A stretch of DNA of 64,000 bases, taken from Vibrio casei (GTDB lineage Bacteria > Pseudomonadota > Gammaproteobacteria > Enterobacterales > Vibrionaceae). Of this stretch, positions 9,107 to 17,758 are shown piece by piece. The notes below the pieces were generated by a model. It was not told the DNA's origin. It saw nothing but the letters and a program-made list of their open reading frames with translations, and did no database searches. How positions within the stretch are numbered: the first letter of the stretch is position 1; every line of letters starts with the position of its first letter. The stretch spans positions 744,001 through 808,000 of the forward strand of contig NZ_AP018681.1 in assembly GCF_002218025.2 (NCBI RefSeq), given 5' to 3'. Both the position numbers and the translations under genes were made by a program.

Positions 9107-9631
9107 ATGCAGTATTTAATTGATTTACCGTTTTCTCAGTGGCTTGGTTTTCTTAGCTTTGCACTTGGTATTTCAACTTTTTATCAAAAAGATGACCGTA
9201 AGCTGAAACTTGTTATGCTGATTTTCCAGTTCAACAATGTACTGCACTTTTATCTATTAGGATCGGATATTTCCGCCATCAGCACCCTGCTTTCTTTTCT
9301 GCGTACCGCAACGGCAATTAAGACCTCTTCAAAGTTAGTCGCTGCTGCCTTTGTTATCGTAAGTATTGCGCTTGGCTTATGGATTGCAGATGGGCCTTTG
9401 GATCTATTACCCATTCTAGGCTCTGTATTGGGAACGATTGCTGTTTTCCTATTAAAAGGAATTCAAATGAGGATCGCCTTTATTATTGGGGCAATATGCT
9501 GGCTGGCAAATAATATTATTGTGGGATCAATTGGCGGCTCATTACTAGAAGCGACCTTACTAACCGTGAATTTATTCACCATAATGCGCCTTTATCGTAA
9601 TAATCAAAAAGTTGGTTTAAAGGCTGAGTGA
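9107..9631 (+). CDS. ygjV: YgjV family inner membrane protein
   Basis: A 174-residue hydrophobic protein with about five or six membrane segments. The start (SQWLGFLSFALGISTFYQKDDRKLKLVMLIFQ) and the FNNVLHFYLLGS segment are characteristic of the YgjV/Imp-YgjV family of uncharacterised inner membrane proteins; in E. coli ygjV lies near the uxaCA/exu genes, which makes its presence upstream of a hexuronate cluster suggestive. AAGGGT precedes the ATG. A possible operator box is 95 bp upstream. Function unknown. Confidence 0.82.
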   Translation: MQYLIDLPFSQWLGFLSFALGISTFYQKDDRKLKLVMLIFQFNNVLHFYLLGSDISAISTLLSFLRTATAIKTSSKLVAAAFVIVSIALGLWIADGPLDLLPILGSVLGTIAVFLLKGIQMRIAFIIGAICWLANNIIVGSIGGSLLEATLLTVNLFTIMRLYRNNQKVGLKAE

Positions 9632-9649
9632 GTAAATCACATATGATCG

Positions 9650-10441
9650 CTAAACATAAATTGTGCCTTTCATGTAAAGCGAACCAAAACCAGAAACAAG
9701 AACGCGCTCATTATCGATATTACAAAATAAAATCCCACCTCGCTTTGAAGCTTGATATGCAACTAAGTTAGATTTAGATAATAACTCAGCCCAATATGGA
9801 GCAAGCCCTGCATGAATTGAGCCAGTCACTGGATCTTCATCTCCGCCATTTGCGGGCCAAAAGTACCGAGAGATGAAATCATATTGCTCAGATTCTGCAG
9901 TCACAACGACATCAAATGGTGCTAATAATTTAAGATGCTCTGATTGGTATGTGATGGCTTTAACTTCATCTTCTGACGACATGACAGCAAAATAGGCTTG
10001 TCGATTTTTTAACACTTGTACTGGCTTATACGACAACCCCTTTAATAGCGATGGCGGAATATTTTCAATCACTTCGGGCCGCTGGTTAGGAAAACTCATT
10101 TCAATTCTCCCATCATTAAGCTGATTCACGAATAGTGAACCCACTTCTAAGGTGAAGAATTCGATCTCACCATCATTATTCAGAACATTAAATATGACGA
10201 AAGATGCTGCTAATGTCGCATGACCACAAAAATCGATTTCAGTTAAAGGCGAAAACCAACGAATCTCATATTTATTGGGTGTGAATTCTTTAATAAAAGC
10301 AGTTTCTGAAAGGTTGTTTTCCATGGCAATACTCTGCATTAATGCCGGTTCTAACCAATCATCTAATGGTATAACCGCAGCAGAGTTACCTTCAAACTGA
10401 TGCTCGGTAAAAGCATCAACAACAAATATATCTAATTCCAC
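9650..10441 (-). CDS. PhzF family isomerase-like protein
   Basis: A 263-residue protein of the PhzF/diaminopimelate-epimerase-like fold. The family catalytic glutamate is visible as E46 in ENNLSETAF, and WFSPLTEIDFCGHATLAA and DEDPVTGSIHAGLAPYWAE are the conserved family blocks of the two lobes. Genuine phenazine genes are absent around it, so the role is probably a general isomerase or unknown. The start is GTG at 10441 with AAGGAG about 8 bases upstream. It converges with the ygjV gene, 18 bp apart. Confidence 0.87.
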   Translation of the reverse strand: MELDIFVVDAFTEHQFEGNSAAVIPLDDWLEPALMQSIAMENNLSETAFIKEFTPNKYEIRWFSPLTEIDFCGHATLAASFVIFNVLNNDGEIEFFTLEVGSLFVNQLNDGRIEMSFPNQRPEVIENIPPSLLKGLSYKPVQVLKNRQAYFAVMSSEDEVKAITYQSEHLKLLAPFDVVVTAESEQYDFISRYFWPANGGDEDPVTGSIHAGLAPYWAELLSKSNLVAYQASKRGGILFCNIDNERVLVSGFGSLYMKGTIYV

Positions 10442-10604
10442 AAGCTGAACTCCTTTTACTTTATAGTTATGTAATGATAATTCCGTGATGGAAAAACAAA
10501 CACGATCCCATATTTTACTCAGCCAATTATAATTAACTTAATTCACCAGAACTAATTATGTACTGACAAAATAGATACATAATAGAGTTAACAGAAGTAA
10601 AACA

Positions 10605-10634
10605 AAAAGGCTATGCCAAACGACATAACCTTTT
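10605..10634 (-). terminator. Intrinsic terminator after uxuA
   Basis: Stem AAAAGG-C-TATG / CATA-A-CCTTTT (one mismatch), followed on the minus strand by a T-rich run (TTTTTGTTTT). It lies about 50 bp past the uxuA stop and closes the uronate operon. Confidence 0.75.
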
Positions 10635-10682
10635 AAGTCAAAGCACTCACTTTGGGACAAACAATAAACACATAAAGTTTAG

Positions 10683-11744
10683 CTATTTATGATTCAGCAA
10701 ATCCCATAAACCATTGATGTACATAATGCCAAGGGCGCGGTCGTATAAGCCGTAACCCGGTCTTGCCCACTTTTCTTCACCCCAAATATGACGACCGTGA
10801 TCGGGGCGTACATAGCCTTGGTAATCGTATTGATGCAGTGATTTAACGATTTGAACAATATCCACCGAGCCATCACAAGCGCGGTGTGAGCTTTCAATAA
10901 AATCACCATTTTCAAAACGTTTCACATTACGGATGTGCATAAAGTGAATACGATCATGGTACGCATCAATAATTGCTGGAATATCGTTATCAATGGAGCC
11001 GAGTGAACCGGTACAAACGGTTAAACCATTATGCGGCCTATCGACCAATTTTAAGAAACGGCCAATATTTTCCTTATTAATGATAATGCGTGGCAAGCCA
11101 AAGATTGGGAAGGCTGGATCGTCTGGATGGATCGCCATTTTAATGTTGCACTCTTCCGCCACAGGAATAATTTGTTCAAGGAAGTATTGTAAGTTCTTCC
11201 ATAAATCCTCGGCAGTAAAACCTTCATATTGCTTAAAGGTATTTTTTAAATTAGCAAGGCGTTCAGGCTCCCAACCCGGCATGGTGACATCGGTATTTTT
11301 TGAAATGGTTTCAATTAATTCAATCGGATCAATCTCATTGATTTTACTTTTTTCAAAGAACAGCGCGTTCGAGCCGTCTGGGAGCTTTTTATACAAATTA
11401 GTTCGTGTCCAATCAAACACTGGCATAAAGTTGTAACACACCACTTTTACACCAAACTTAGCGAGTACACGCAATGTTTGTTTGTAGTTTTCAATGTATT
11501 GATCACGAGTATCTAAACCCAATTTAATATCTTCATGCACATTCACACTTTCAACAACATCAATATTAAAACCAAACTCTTTGGCTTGTTTTTCAACTTC
11601 AGCAATACGTTCAGGCGACCATAATGCCCCTGCAGGCATATCATGCAATGACCAAACAACCCCTTCTACACCCGGAATTTGTTTGATCTGATCAAGAGTG
11701 ATCTTATCGTTTCCTTCACCGTACCATCGAAAGGTCATCTTCAT
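10683..11744 (-). CDS. uxuA: Mannonate dehydratase
   Basis: Converts D-mannonate to 2-keto-3-deoxy-D-gluconate in glucuronate breakdown; cytoplasmic, metal-dependent TIM barrel. The protein follows UxuA throughout (TFRWYGEGNDKITLDQIKQIPGVEGVVW, VCYNFMPVFDWTRT, MAIHPDDP, TVCTGSLGS, RPDHGRHIWGE). At 353 residues it matches the shorter UxuA form known from Gram-positive bacteria rather than the roughly 394-residue enterobacterial one. It is 21 bp downstream of uxuB and most likely co-transcribed. Confidence 0.95.
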   Translation of the reverse strand: MKMTFRWYGEGNDKITLDQIKQIPGVEGVVWSLHDMPAGALWSPERIAEVEKQAKEFGFNIDVVESVNVHEDIKLGLDTRDQYIENYKQTLRVLAKFGVKVVCYNFMPVFDWTRTNLYKKLPDGSNALFFEKSKINEIDPIELIETISKNTDVTMPGWEPERLANLKNTFKQYEGFTAEDLWKNLQYFLEQIIPVAEECNIKMAIHPDDPAFPIFGLPRIIINKENIGRFLKLVDRPHNGLTVCTGSLGSIDNDIPAIIDAYHDRIHFMHIRNVKRFENGDFIESSHRACDGSVDIVQIVKSLHQYDYQGYVRPDHGRHIWGEEKWARPGYGLYDRALGIMYINGLWDLLNHK

Positions 11745-11765
11745 TGTTATCTTCCTCTGCTGAAT

Positions 11766-13271
11766 TTACACAGCTTGAATAAATTGTTGAACACTGTGTT
11801 TTGCACCATATTGAATAAGGCGATTTAAGGCATCTATTAACTGCGCTTTAAATACACGGTTGTTGGCTAATTGCGTTGAAAATATTGCGTCTAATGCCAA
11901 AAATTCTTTCACTAAAGCGGAAACAGATTTACTGTGTTGTTGCCAAATCTGCGCAAACTTCCCACTTAATGGGTCTTTTACATCAATTGCATTGCCTTGC
12001 TCATCGACACCACTGACGTATTTCATCCATGCGGCCACTGCAAACACCAACCCTGAAATATCAATGTTATGTTCTAAACCATAAGAAATGGTTTGTAGAA
12101 ATCGTTGCGGCAGTTTTTGTGAGCCGTCCATCGCGATTTGCCATGTGCGATGTTGCAGCGCGGTATTTTGATAACGCTCAATAAGCTGATCTTTATAAGC
12201 CTCAAGATCGATGCCTTCCACACTAACTGACGGACTAATTTCTTTATCCATTAAATAACGAATAAAAGTCTTAAAATTCGGATCTCTCATGGTTTCAGAT
12301 ACCGTTTGATAACCGGATAGATAGCCTAAATAAGCAATCGAGGAATGGGTTCCGTTGAGTAATCTCAGTTTCATGTTTTCAAATGGGATCACATCATCGG
12401 TCAACATAATATTGGCGATAGAAGTGCTCTCCCACGCTGGACGTTCGTTATTGAATTTATCTTCAATCACCCATTACAAGAAAGGTTCTGTGATCACGCA
12501 GCAATTATCTTGAACGCCTAGTTGCGTGGTGATTTTATCAATATCAGCAGTCGTCGTTTGCGGCACAATACGGTCGACCATGCTGCATGGGAAATGGATA
12601 TTAGCATCAATCCATTGGCTCAACTCAGGGTCAAGTTGCTCGGCAAAATCCAATACCACGCGTTTTAGTACATGACCATTTTCAGGCAAGTTATCGCACG
12701 TTAATGGCGTAAACGGTGCAATACCGTTTTCTTTACGAGTTTTAATAGCTGACACTAAAAAACCAATCGCACTGTGTGGTTGACTAATATTGTGTAAGTC
12801 ATGTTGAATAAGCGGATTATTCAAATCAAGATGCCCAGTGGATGGATGATGACAATAACCTTTTTCAGTAATGGTTAGAGACACCACTTTTACGTTCTCA
12901 CTGGTCATATAACCGAGTATTTTTTCAACTTGATTACTAAATAGCACTTCTTGGATCGCGCCAATCACTTCAAGTTCAACGCGATCATCTTGCCCTACGG
13001 CTACTGTGTACAAATTATCTTGCGAAGCAAATTCACTTTCGATACCAGTTTCTGACCCAAACTTTCCCGCTGCACGCCAGTTATTCACGCCAACAATCTT
13101 CCAATTACCGCCATGCTCTTTCATCACGCGATTAGTAATTAACGCTTGGTGGGCACGGTGAAATGCACCAAAACCAAGGTGAACAATCCCCACATCTGCG
13201 GTATTAATTTGAGTGTTAGGCTTAATTTGTGCGTTTGCTTTATCAATGGTTTGTGTCGAAAGTACATTCAT
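11766..13271 (-). pseudogene. uxuB: Fructuronate reductase (mannitol dehydrogenase family) with internal stop
   Basis: UxuB reduces D-fructuronate to D-mannonate with NADH. The gene spans 501 sense codons plus stop, but codon 266 is TAA (12474-12476). The reading frame is unchanged on both sides: ...ITEPFL-stop-WVIEDKF..., where the family normally has Q at that place (EPFxQWVIED), so a single C-to-T change in CAA explains it. The 5' part holds the NAD-binding start (IVHLGFGAFHRAHQ); the 3' part holds the catalytic region (KLRLLNGTHSSIAYLGYL). A GTG six bases after the stop could restart translation, but neither piece alone should be active. A base-call error is possible. Confidence 0.88.
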
Positions 13272-13289
13272 TTCTAGGCTCTTAAAAAA

Positions 13290-13300
13290 GGTATACCAAT
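13290..13300 (-). promoter_or_regulatory. Putative UxuR/ExuR-type operator upstream of uxuB
   Basis: ATTGGTATACC on the minus strand, 19 bp before the uxuB start. It contains the half-site of the known E. coli UxuR/ExuR box (TTGGTATACCAA) and recurs upstream of the TRAP genes, the GntR gene and uxaC. It implies that uxuBA can be controlled separately from the TRAP genes. Confidence 0.65.
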
Positions 13301-13307
13301 AAAAATC

Positions 13308-13337
13308 GAGGCATATACAGAAAGTCGTATATGCCTC
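13308..13337 (-). terminator. Hairpin after dctP (partial terminator)
   Basis: Perfect 11-bp stem GAGGCATATAC / GTATATGCCTC with an 8-base loop, followed on the minus strand by GATTTTTATT. It sits between the TRAP substrate-binding gene and uxuB and probably reduces read-through and stabilises the upstream message. Confidence 0.75.
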
Positions 13338-13347
13338 TGTTCATTTA

Positions 13348-14313
13348 TTATTGTGCTTGTTGGATTTCTTCTAACAAGTCGGCTAAGTCTGGGTTTTCTT
13401 TTTTGAATTTTTCGTAAACAGGTTTCACCGCCTCTTGGAACGCAGGGATATCACTATCGGTGAAAGTTACGTTTTGTTTTTTCAAATCAATTAATGATTT
13501 ATCTACGTAAGCTTTCCAATTCGTTTTTTGTTGCTCAACCGTTTCTTTGGCAATTTTACGAATGGTTGCTTTTTGCTCATCCGTTAATGGGTTCCAAGTT
13601 GCAGTCGAAACCACTAACACATCTGGAACCATAGTGTGCATATCGTACGAGAAGAATTTTTTCACTTCATAATGACGAGAAGAGTAGTACGACGGAATAT
13701 TATTTTCCGCTCCATCAACTACGCCTTGTTGAAGCGCTGAGTACAACTCACCATATGGTAGTGGCACAGCTGTTGCGCCTAGCGCTTTCATGGTATCAAT
13801 TGAAATTGGCGAGTTTTGAACGCGAATTTTCATCCCTTTTAGATCGGACGGCTCTTTGATTGGTTTATCAGTGTAAAAACTACGTGCACCGGCATCAAGA
13901 AATGCAAGACCAATAAAACCGGATTTTTCAGAGGATGCTAGAATTTTATCGCCAATTGGGCCTTCTAATACTTTATCGTAGCTGGCTTTATCTTTAAATA
14001 AATAAGGCAGAGATAGAACGTTGTAGTCTGCTGCAAAAGTACTAAGTGGCGCCGCACTTACTTTCGTAAAAGCAATCGTGCCATTTTGCACCATTTGTAA
14101 AAGGTTAGTTTCATCTCCTAATGTCCCATTCGGGTACACTTTCACACGAATTTTAGTTTCTTTTTTCACTTCATCAGCAAACCAAGCCAATGATTTGTGC
14201 ACTGGGTGTTCAGTTGGCAAAGCATGCGCTAGCTTTAATGTGGCGGCTTGTGCCTGAAATGTCATTGCTGAGGTCAGCACGACTGAAGCTAATAACGTTT
14301 TCATATTTTTCAT
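13348..14313 (-). CDS. dctP: TRAP transporter substrate-binding protein DctP (hexuronate-type)
   Basis: Periplasmic solute receptor of a TRAP uptake system, 321 residues. A Sec signal peptide covers about the first 23 residues (MKTLLASVVLTSAMTFQAQA). The conserved carboxylate-binding Arg region is visible (DLKGMKIRVQNSP), with YSALQQGVVDGAENN, a family hallmark. Placement between the TRAP membrane subunits and uxuB/uxaC makes glucuronate, galacturonate or fructuronate the likely ligand; this is inference. The ATG at 14313 has AGGAC upstream. Confidence 0.9.
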   Translation of the reverse strand: MKNMKTLLASVVLTSAMTFQAQAATLKLAHALPTEHPVHKSLAWFADEVKKETKIRVKVYPNGTLGDETNLLQMVQNGTIAFTKVSAAPLSTFAADYNVLSLPYLFKDKASYDKVLEGPIGDKILASSEKSGFIGLAFLDAGARSFYTDKPIKEPSDLKGMKIRVQNSPISIDTMKALGATAVPLPYGELYSALQQGVVDGAENNIPSYYSSRHYEVKKFFSYDMHTMVPDVLVVSTATWNPLTDEQKATIRKIAKETVEQQKTNWKAYVDKSLIDLKKQNVTFTDSDIPAFQEAVKPVYEKFKKENPDLADLLEEIQQAQ

Positions 14314-14358
14314 GTAAATCGTCCTTTTTATTGTTAGTAACCTACAAATACCTGTAAG

Positions 14359-15717
14359 TTATTGTTGGTACCCAGCAAGGCGAGGTAACCAAAGTGATAT
14401 CTCAGGGAAAATAGTAACGATGGCAAGCGTAATCACCATTATCCCAAATAGCGGTAGTAATTTAGGGACAACAGAACCCAGTTTGGTTTTAGAAACACTA
14501 CAGCCAACGAATAATGCGGTGCCGACTGGTGGTGTACAGATTCCTATACATAAGTTAAACACTAAAATGATACCGAAATGAACAGGATCAATGCCTAACT
14601 GAACCGCGATAGGCAAGAAGATTGGGGTGAAAATTAAAACGGCTGGCGTCATATCCATAAAGGTGCCAACCACCAATAAGATGACATTCATAAGCAACAT
14701 GATCATGATTGGATTTTCAGATGCCGCTAGTACAAAATCGGCGATAAAACCTGGAATATCGGCATTAGCCATCGACCAAGACATCACTGATGAAGTCGCT
14801 ACCATAAGTAGAACAATCGAGGTAGTCACCACACTTTCAATGAGTAATGGCATCATGTCTTTCATTTTCAATTCTCGGTACACAATCCCAAGAATTAAGC
14901 TATAAACGACGGCAATCGCTGATGCTTCAGTTGCCGTGAATACACCACCCAAAATGCCTCCCATGATAATGATAACAAGACTTAAACTTGGCAGTGCATC
15001 TAATACGACTTTGCTTTTTTTTTCCGTAAATTCAATACGTTCCGCCGGAATGCCATAACGCTTACCAAACAAGAAGATACCGATCATTATCCCCAGTCCC
15101 ATCAAGATCCCTGGAAGGTAACCGGCAATGAATAAGTACTGAACCGAGGTGGTACTCACTAGAGCATAAAGAATAAGAATATTGGATGGTGGAATAAGCA
15201 GACCGGTTGGGCAAGAGGCCACGTTTACCGCTGCGGAAAACTCTGGTGGATAATCATGCTTGTCTTGCAATGGTTTCATGATCCCCCCAACCGCAGCAGC
15301 CGAGGCCGCCGCCGAGCCAGATAATGACCCAAACATCATATTGGCAATAACGTTCACATGCGAAAGCGAACCCGGTAATTTTCCACCAAAAATCATTGCA
15401 AAATTAATCAATCGAGAAGCAAGTCCACCACGGTTCATTAAGTTACCAGCCACAATAAAAAAGGGCAGTGCCAATAAACCAAAGTTATCCAAGCCATTTG
15501 CAAATTTTTGCGAGCTTAACACCATCGCTTGATCAAGCGGAAAATCGAGGAAAATCGTCAATATCGCAGCAATACCAATAGAAAAAGCAATTGGTACACC
15601 AATTAATAAAAGTACACCTAATACACCAAATAAAACCGCCACAGGAATAAAGTCAAAGAACACATCAGGTGCGTTTGCTAAAAAATCCGCTGAAAATAAT
15701 AGATCTAATAACGTCAT
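14359..15717 (-). CDS. dctM: TRAP transporter large permease DctM
   Basis: A 452-residue, 11-12 helix inner membrane subunit that carries sodium-coupled transport in a TRAP system. Family blocks are GVPIAFSIGIAAI near the N-terminus, SHVNVIANMMFGSLSGSAAASAAAVGGIM, and FGIILVFNLCIGICTPPVGTALFVGC near the C-terminus. It starts 2 bp after the dctQ stop (AAGGAC before the ATG), so QM translation is coupled; dctP follows after 45 bp. Confidence 0.93.
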   Translation of the reverse strand: MTLLDLLFSADFLANAPDVFFDFIPVAVLFGVLGVLLLIGVPIAFSIGIAAILTIFLDFPLDQAMVLSSQKFANGLDNFGLLALPFFIVAGNLMNRGGLASRLINFAMIFGGKLPGSLSHVNVIANMMFGSLSGSAAASAAAVGGIMKPLQDKHDYPPEFSAAVNVASCPTGLLIPPSNILILYALVSTTSVQYLFIAGYLPGILMGLGIMIGIFLFGKRYGIPAERIEFTEKKSKVVLDALPSLSLVIIIMGGILGGVFTATEASAIAVVYSLILGIVYRELKMKDMMPLLIESVVTTSIVLLMVATSSVMSWSMANADIPGFIADFVLAASENPIMIMLLMNVILLVVGTFMDMTPAVLIFTPIFLPIAVQLGIDPVHFGIILVFNLCIGICTPPVGTALFVGCSVSKTKLGSVVPKLLPLFGIMVITLAIVTIFPEISLWLPRLAGYQQ

Positions 15718-15719
15718 GG

Positions 15720-16244
15720 TTATTGTCCTTGCACTTTATGATGAGACGATATATGAGAGATGATTAATTGACCGGTATCAATAATGCCGTAATACAAAAT
15801 CAGCACACCAGAAATAGGCACAACTAAATAGACGTAGCCCATTTTTAAACTTTCACCAAAAAAGGTGATCCCTGGCGATATTTGTCCATGCTTTAATGTC
15901 GTGCTCACCATCTCTCCACCACCATAAACTAACGCCACTGCGGCAAATGCACAGATAATGAGGTTGATAACAATACCTAAGACCTTTCTACCTTTGTCAT
16001 TCAATTTAGAAGACAGCATTTCTAATGCAAGATGTCGCTTAACTGAATAGGTGTATGCACCACCAAGAATCCCGATCCACATTAATAAATAACGAGAGAG
16101 TTCATCGGTATAACTGGCCGGATCTTGAAGAACAAAACGGGTAAATACTTGCCATACCACAGCAAGGATCATAATCATCATAAAAAACGCTAACAAAACC
16201 TCCAGCGCCTTTTTGAGATAGTTATTGAATTGATTGACAAACAT
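15720..16244 (-). CDS. dctQ: TRAP transporter small permease DctQ
   Basis: A 174-residue small TRAP membrane subunit with four predicted helices. The TRAP-Q pattern is visible in VVWQVFTRFVLQDPASYTDELSRYLLMWIGILGGAYTY and KRHLALEMLSSKL. It is the first gene of the QMP-uxuBA run; two repressor-like boxes lie in the 468 bp upstream. Confidence 0.9.
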   Translation of the reverse strand: MFVNQFNNYLKKALEVLLAFFMMIMILAVVWQVFTRFVLQDPASYTDELSRYLLMWIGILGGAYTYSVKRHLALEMLSSKLNDKGRKVLGIVINLIICAFAAVALVYGGGEMVSTTLKHGQISPGITFFGESLKMGYVYLVVPISGVLILYYGIIDTGQLIISHISSHHKVQGQ

Positions 16245-16363
16245 ACCACCCTCTTTAATTCTTCTTATATTTTTTATATTTCGCTGATATCGATAGTCTC
16301 TCTATACATGGAACCTATTTCACGAACAAAAGCTATCAGACATCTTAGTCATACTTACTATGC

Positions 16364-16374
16364 ATTGGTATGAC
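16364..16374 (+). promoter_or_regulatory. Putative hexuronate-repressor box
   Basis: ATTGGTATGAC, 120 bp upstream of dctQ. Matches the boxes at 17461 and 17701 (as GTCATACCAAT). A second inverted GTCATAC is 13 bp away, consistent with dimer or tetramer binding by a FadR-family regulator. Confidence 0.6.
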
Positions 16375-16538
16375 ATCTAAAACAGAGCTAAAGATCAATG
16401 AAATTAAAATCAGTCGAATATATGTTGTTTTTTTTGAAGTGAATCACGGAAAATAAAGGGTTACATACGAGTGATGTAAAATAACTTATCTAATCTAGGC
16501 ATGAGAATGGCGTAATAACGGTTCTTGCTCCATTCAAT

Positions 16539-16549
16539 ATTGGTATAAC
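16539..16549 (+). promoter_or_regulatory. Putative hexuronate-repressor box
   Basis: ATTGGTATAAC, second box in the dctQ upstream region, one base different from the consensus ATTGGTATGAC. Confidence 0.5.
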
Positions 16550-16712
16550 ATAATTTCAAATTAGAAAAATGGGATAGCGAAGGGTAAGTTTAAAAAACAA
16601 CGTAGAAGGTCTGAATAAAGCCCCTACTACGCCTAACGTAAAAGATTAAAGTCTTGTTGGGGTTAAATTGGCATGTATTAAGTTGGTATGTATAAAAGCC
16701 ATCATAAAGAAT

Positions 16713-17441
16713 TTATTTCAGTAAAGTGCTTTCTGAATACAAAAAGCGATCGTAATCTTCGGTACTGGCATCAAACAACATTTGTTTCGTTTGCTCTATA
16801 TGCAACCATGCTTGATGCTTGGCATCTTCAGCATCGCCTTTCATCAAAGCTTTTAAAATCGCATCGTGATCATCACACCAACTTTTGATTTTGACTTCTT
16901 CAATATGCTCATGCAATTTTTTCCAATAAGGATTATTTTCACGATGATTACAAAGCTGCTCGGCAATGTGCACAATGGCTGAGTTTTGCGTACAACGAGC
17001 AAGCTGAACATGAAATTCTCTGTCCCAGTGAGAGTCCCTAGAATGGTCGTCGCTGCGCGCTTGATCTTGAATTTTCATCAAGGCCACTAAATCCTGCTTA
17101 GTAGCTTGAGTTGCAGCAAATTCAGCAATACTACTTTCAAATAATTGGCGAGCTTGAAGCAGCTCAAACGGACCACAGCTTTCCATTGGCGATGCTTCCT
17201 GCGGTAATGAAATAGACGGTTCTGTATTCATTACTCGAATTCCAGAACCTTTTCGGACTTCAACATATCCCTCAACTTCAAGCATAATCATTGCTTCTCG
17301 AACAACTGTACGGCTGACTTCCATCTGTTCAGATATCACTCGCTCCGGTGGTAACATATCCCCAACAGGGTAGCGATTCTTCTTAATATCCGATTTAAAT
17401 TGAGCTGCAATTTTTTGATAAAGTTTTGTATTACTTTCCAT
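16713..17441 (-). CDS. GntR/FadR family regulator (UxuR/ExuR-like)
   Basis: A 242-residue regulator with an N-terminal GntR winged helix-turn-helix (residues 1-70; YPVGDMLPPERVISEQMEVSRTVVREAMIMLEVEGYVEVRKGSGIRV) and a C-terminal FCD ligand domain with conserved metal-binding His residues (SRDSHWDREFHVQLARC, CDDHDAI, AKHQAWLHIEQT). E. coli UxuR and ExuR have this architecture and bind fructuronate or galacturonate. It is divergent from uxaC and sits next to the TRAP genes, so it is the probable repressor of the whole island; its own promoter carries a box, suggesting autoregulation. Confidence 0.88.
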   Translation of the reverse strand: MESNTKLYQKIAAQFKSDIKKNRYPVGDMLPPERVISEQMEVSRTVVREAMIMLEVEGYVEVRKGSGIRVMNTEPSISLPQEASPMESCGPFELLQARQLFESSIAEFAATQATKQDLVALMKIQDQARSDDHSRDSHWDREFHVQLARCTQNSAIVHIAEQLCNHRENNPYWKKLHEHIEEVKIKSWCDDHDAILKALMKGDAEDAKHQAWLHIEQTKQMLFDASTEDYDRFLYSESTLLK

Positions 17442-17460
17442 AACCTATAGCCTTAAATAT

Positions 17461-17471
17461 GTCATACCAAT
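17461..17471 (-). promoter_or_regulatory. Putative hexuronate-repressor box before the GntR gene
   Basis: GTCATACCAAT on the plus strand (ATTGGTATGAC on the minus strand), 20 bp upstream of the regulator start, suitably placed for autoregulation. Confidence 0.6.
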
Positions 17472-17700
17472 AAAGAGTAACATAGCCAAACCGTGATGTG
17501 CTAGATGAGAATCTATGAAAGTAGAATATACCTTCTTCATTCTTATATAGAACGCATTCTACAGACAAGAATATTTAAGCCCCTGATAATTTAACATAGA
17601 CAAGAACATAATATTTTCTATTCGCGACATACTCCCTAAAAATTAGAAAGTTCCCACAAAATGACTTAATCGGATATTCAAAAGTGTGATCACACATGTT

Positions 17701-17711
17701 GTCATACCAAT
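17701..17711 (+). promoter_or_regulatory. Putative hexuronate-repressor box before uxaC
   Basis: GTCATACCAAT, 48 bp upstream of the uxaC start, identical to the box at 17461. A weaker copy (TCATACCAGT) follows at 17724-17733. Just upstream is a GTGTGATCACAC palindrome (17684-17695) that could hold half of a CRP site, but it lacks the six-base spacing of a full one. Confidence 0.6.
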
Positions 17712-17758
17712 TAGCTCTTCGTATCATACCAGTAAATAATGATGCATTAGAGGCTTTC

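Larger units (their letters stand above)
16245..16712. other. 468-bp regulatory region between dctQ and the GntR gene
   Basis: No gene found. It contains the TRAP operon promoter and at least two ATTGGTAT(G/A)AC boxes (16364-16374, 16539-16549), plus a weaker TTGGTATGT at 16683. Around the first box GTCATAC (16348-16354) and GTATGAC (16368-16374) form an inverted repeat 13 bp apart. No convincing terminator for the GntR gene was seen. Confidence 0.6.

Noticed and set aside
9650..10441. Phenazine biosynthesis role for the PhzF-family gene
   Set aside because: No other phz gene is present; PhzF-like proteins are widespread outside phenazine pathways.
17684..17695. GTGTGATCACAC as a full CRP site before uxaC
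   Set aside because: The two pentamers overlap without the six-base spacer needed for CRP; at most a half-site.
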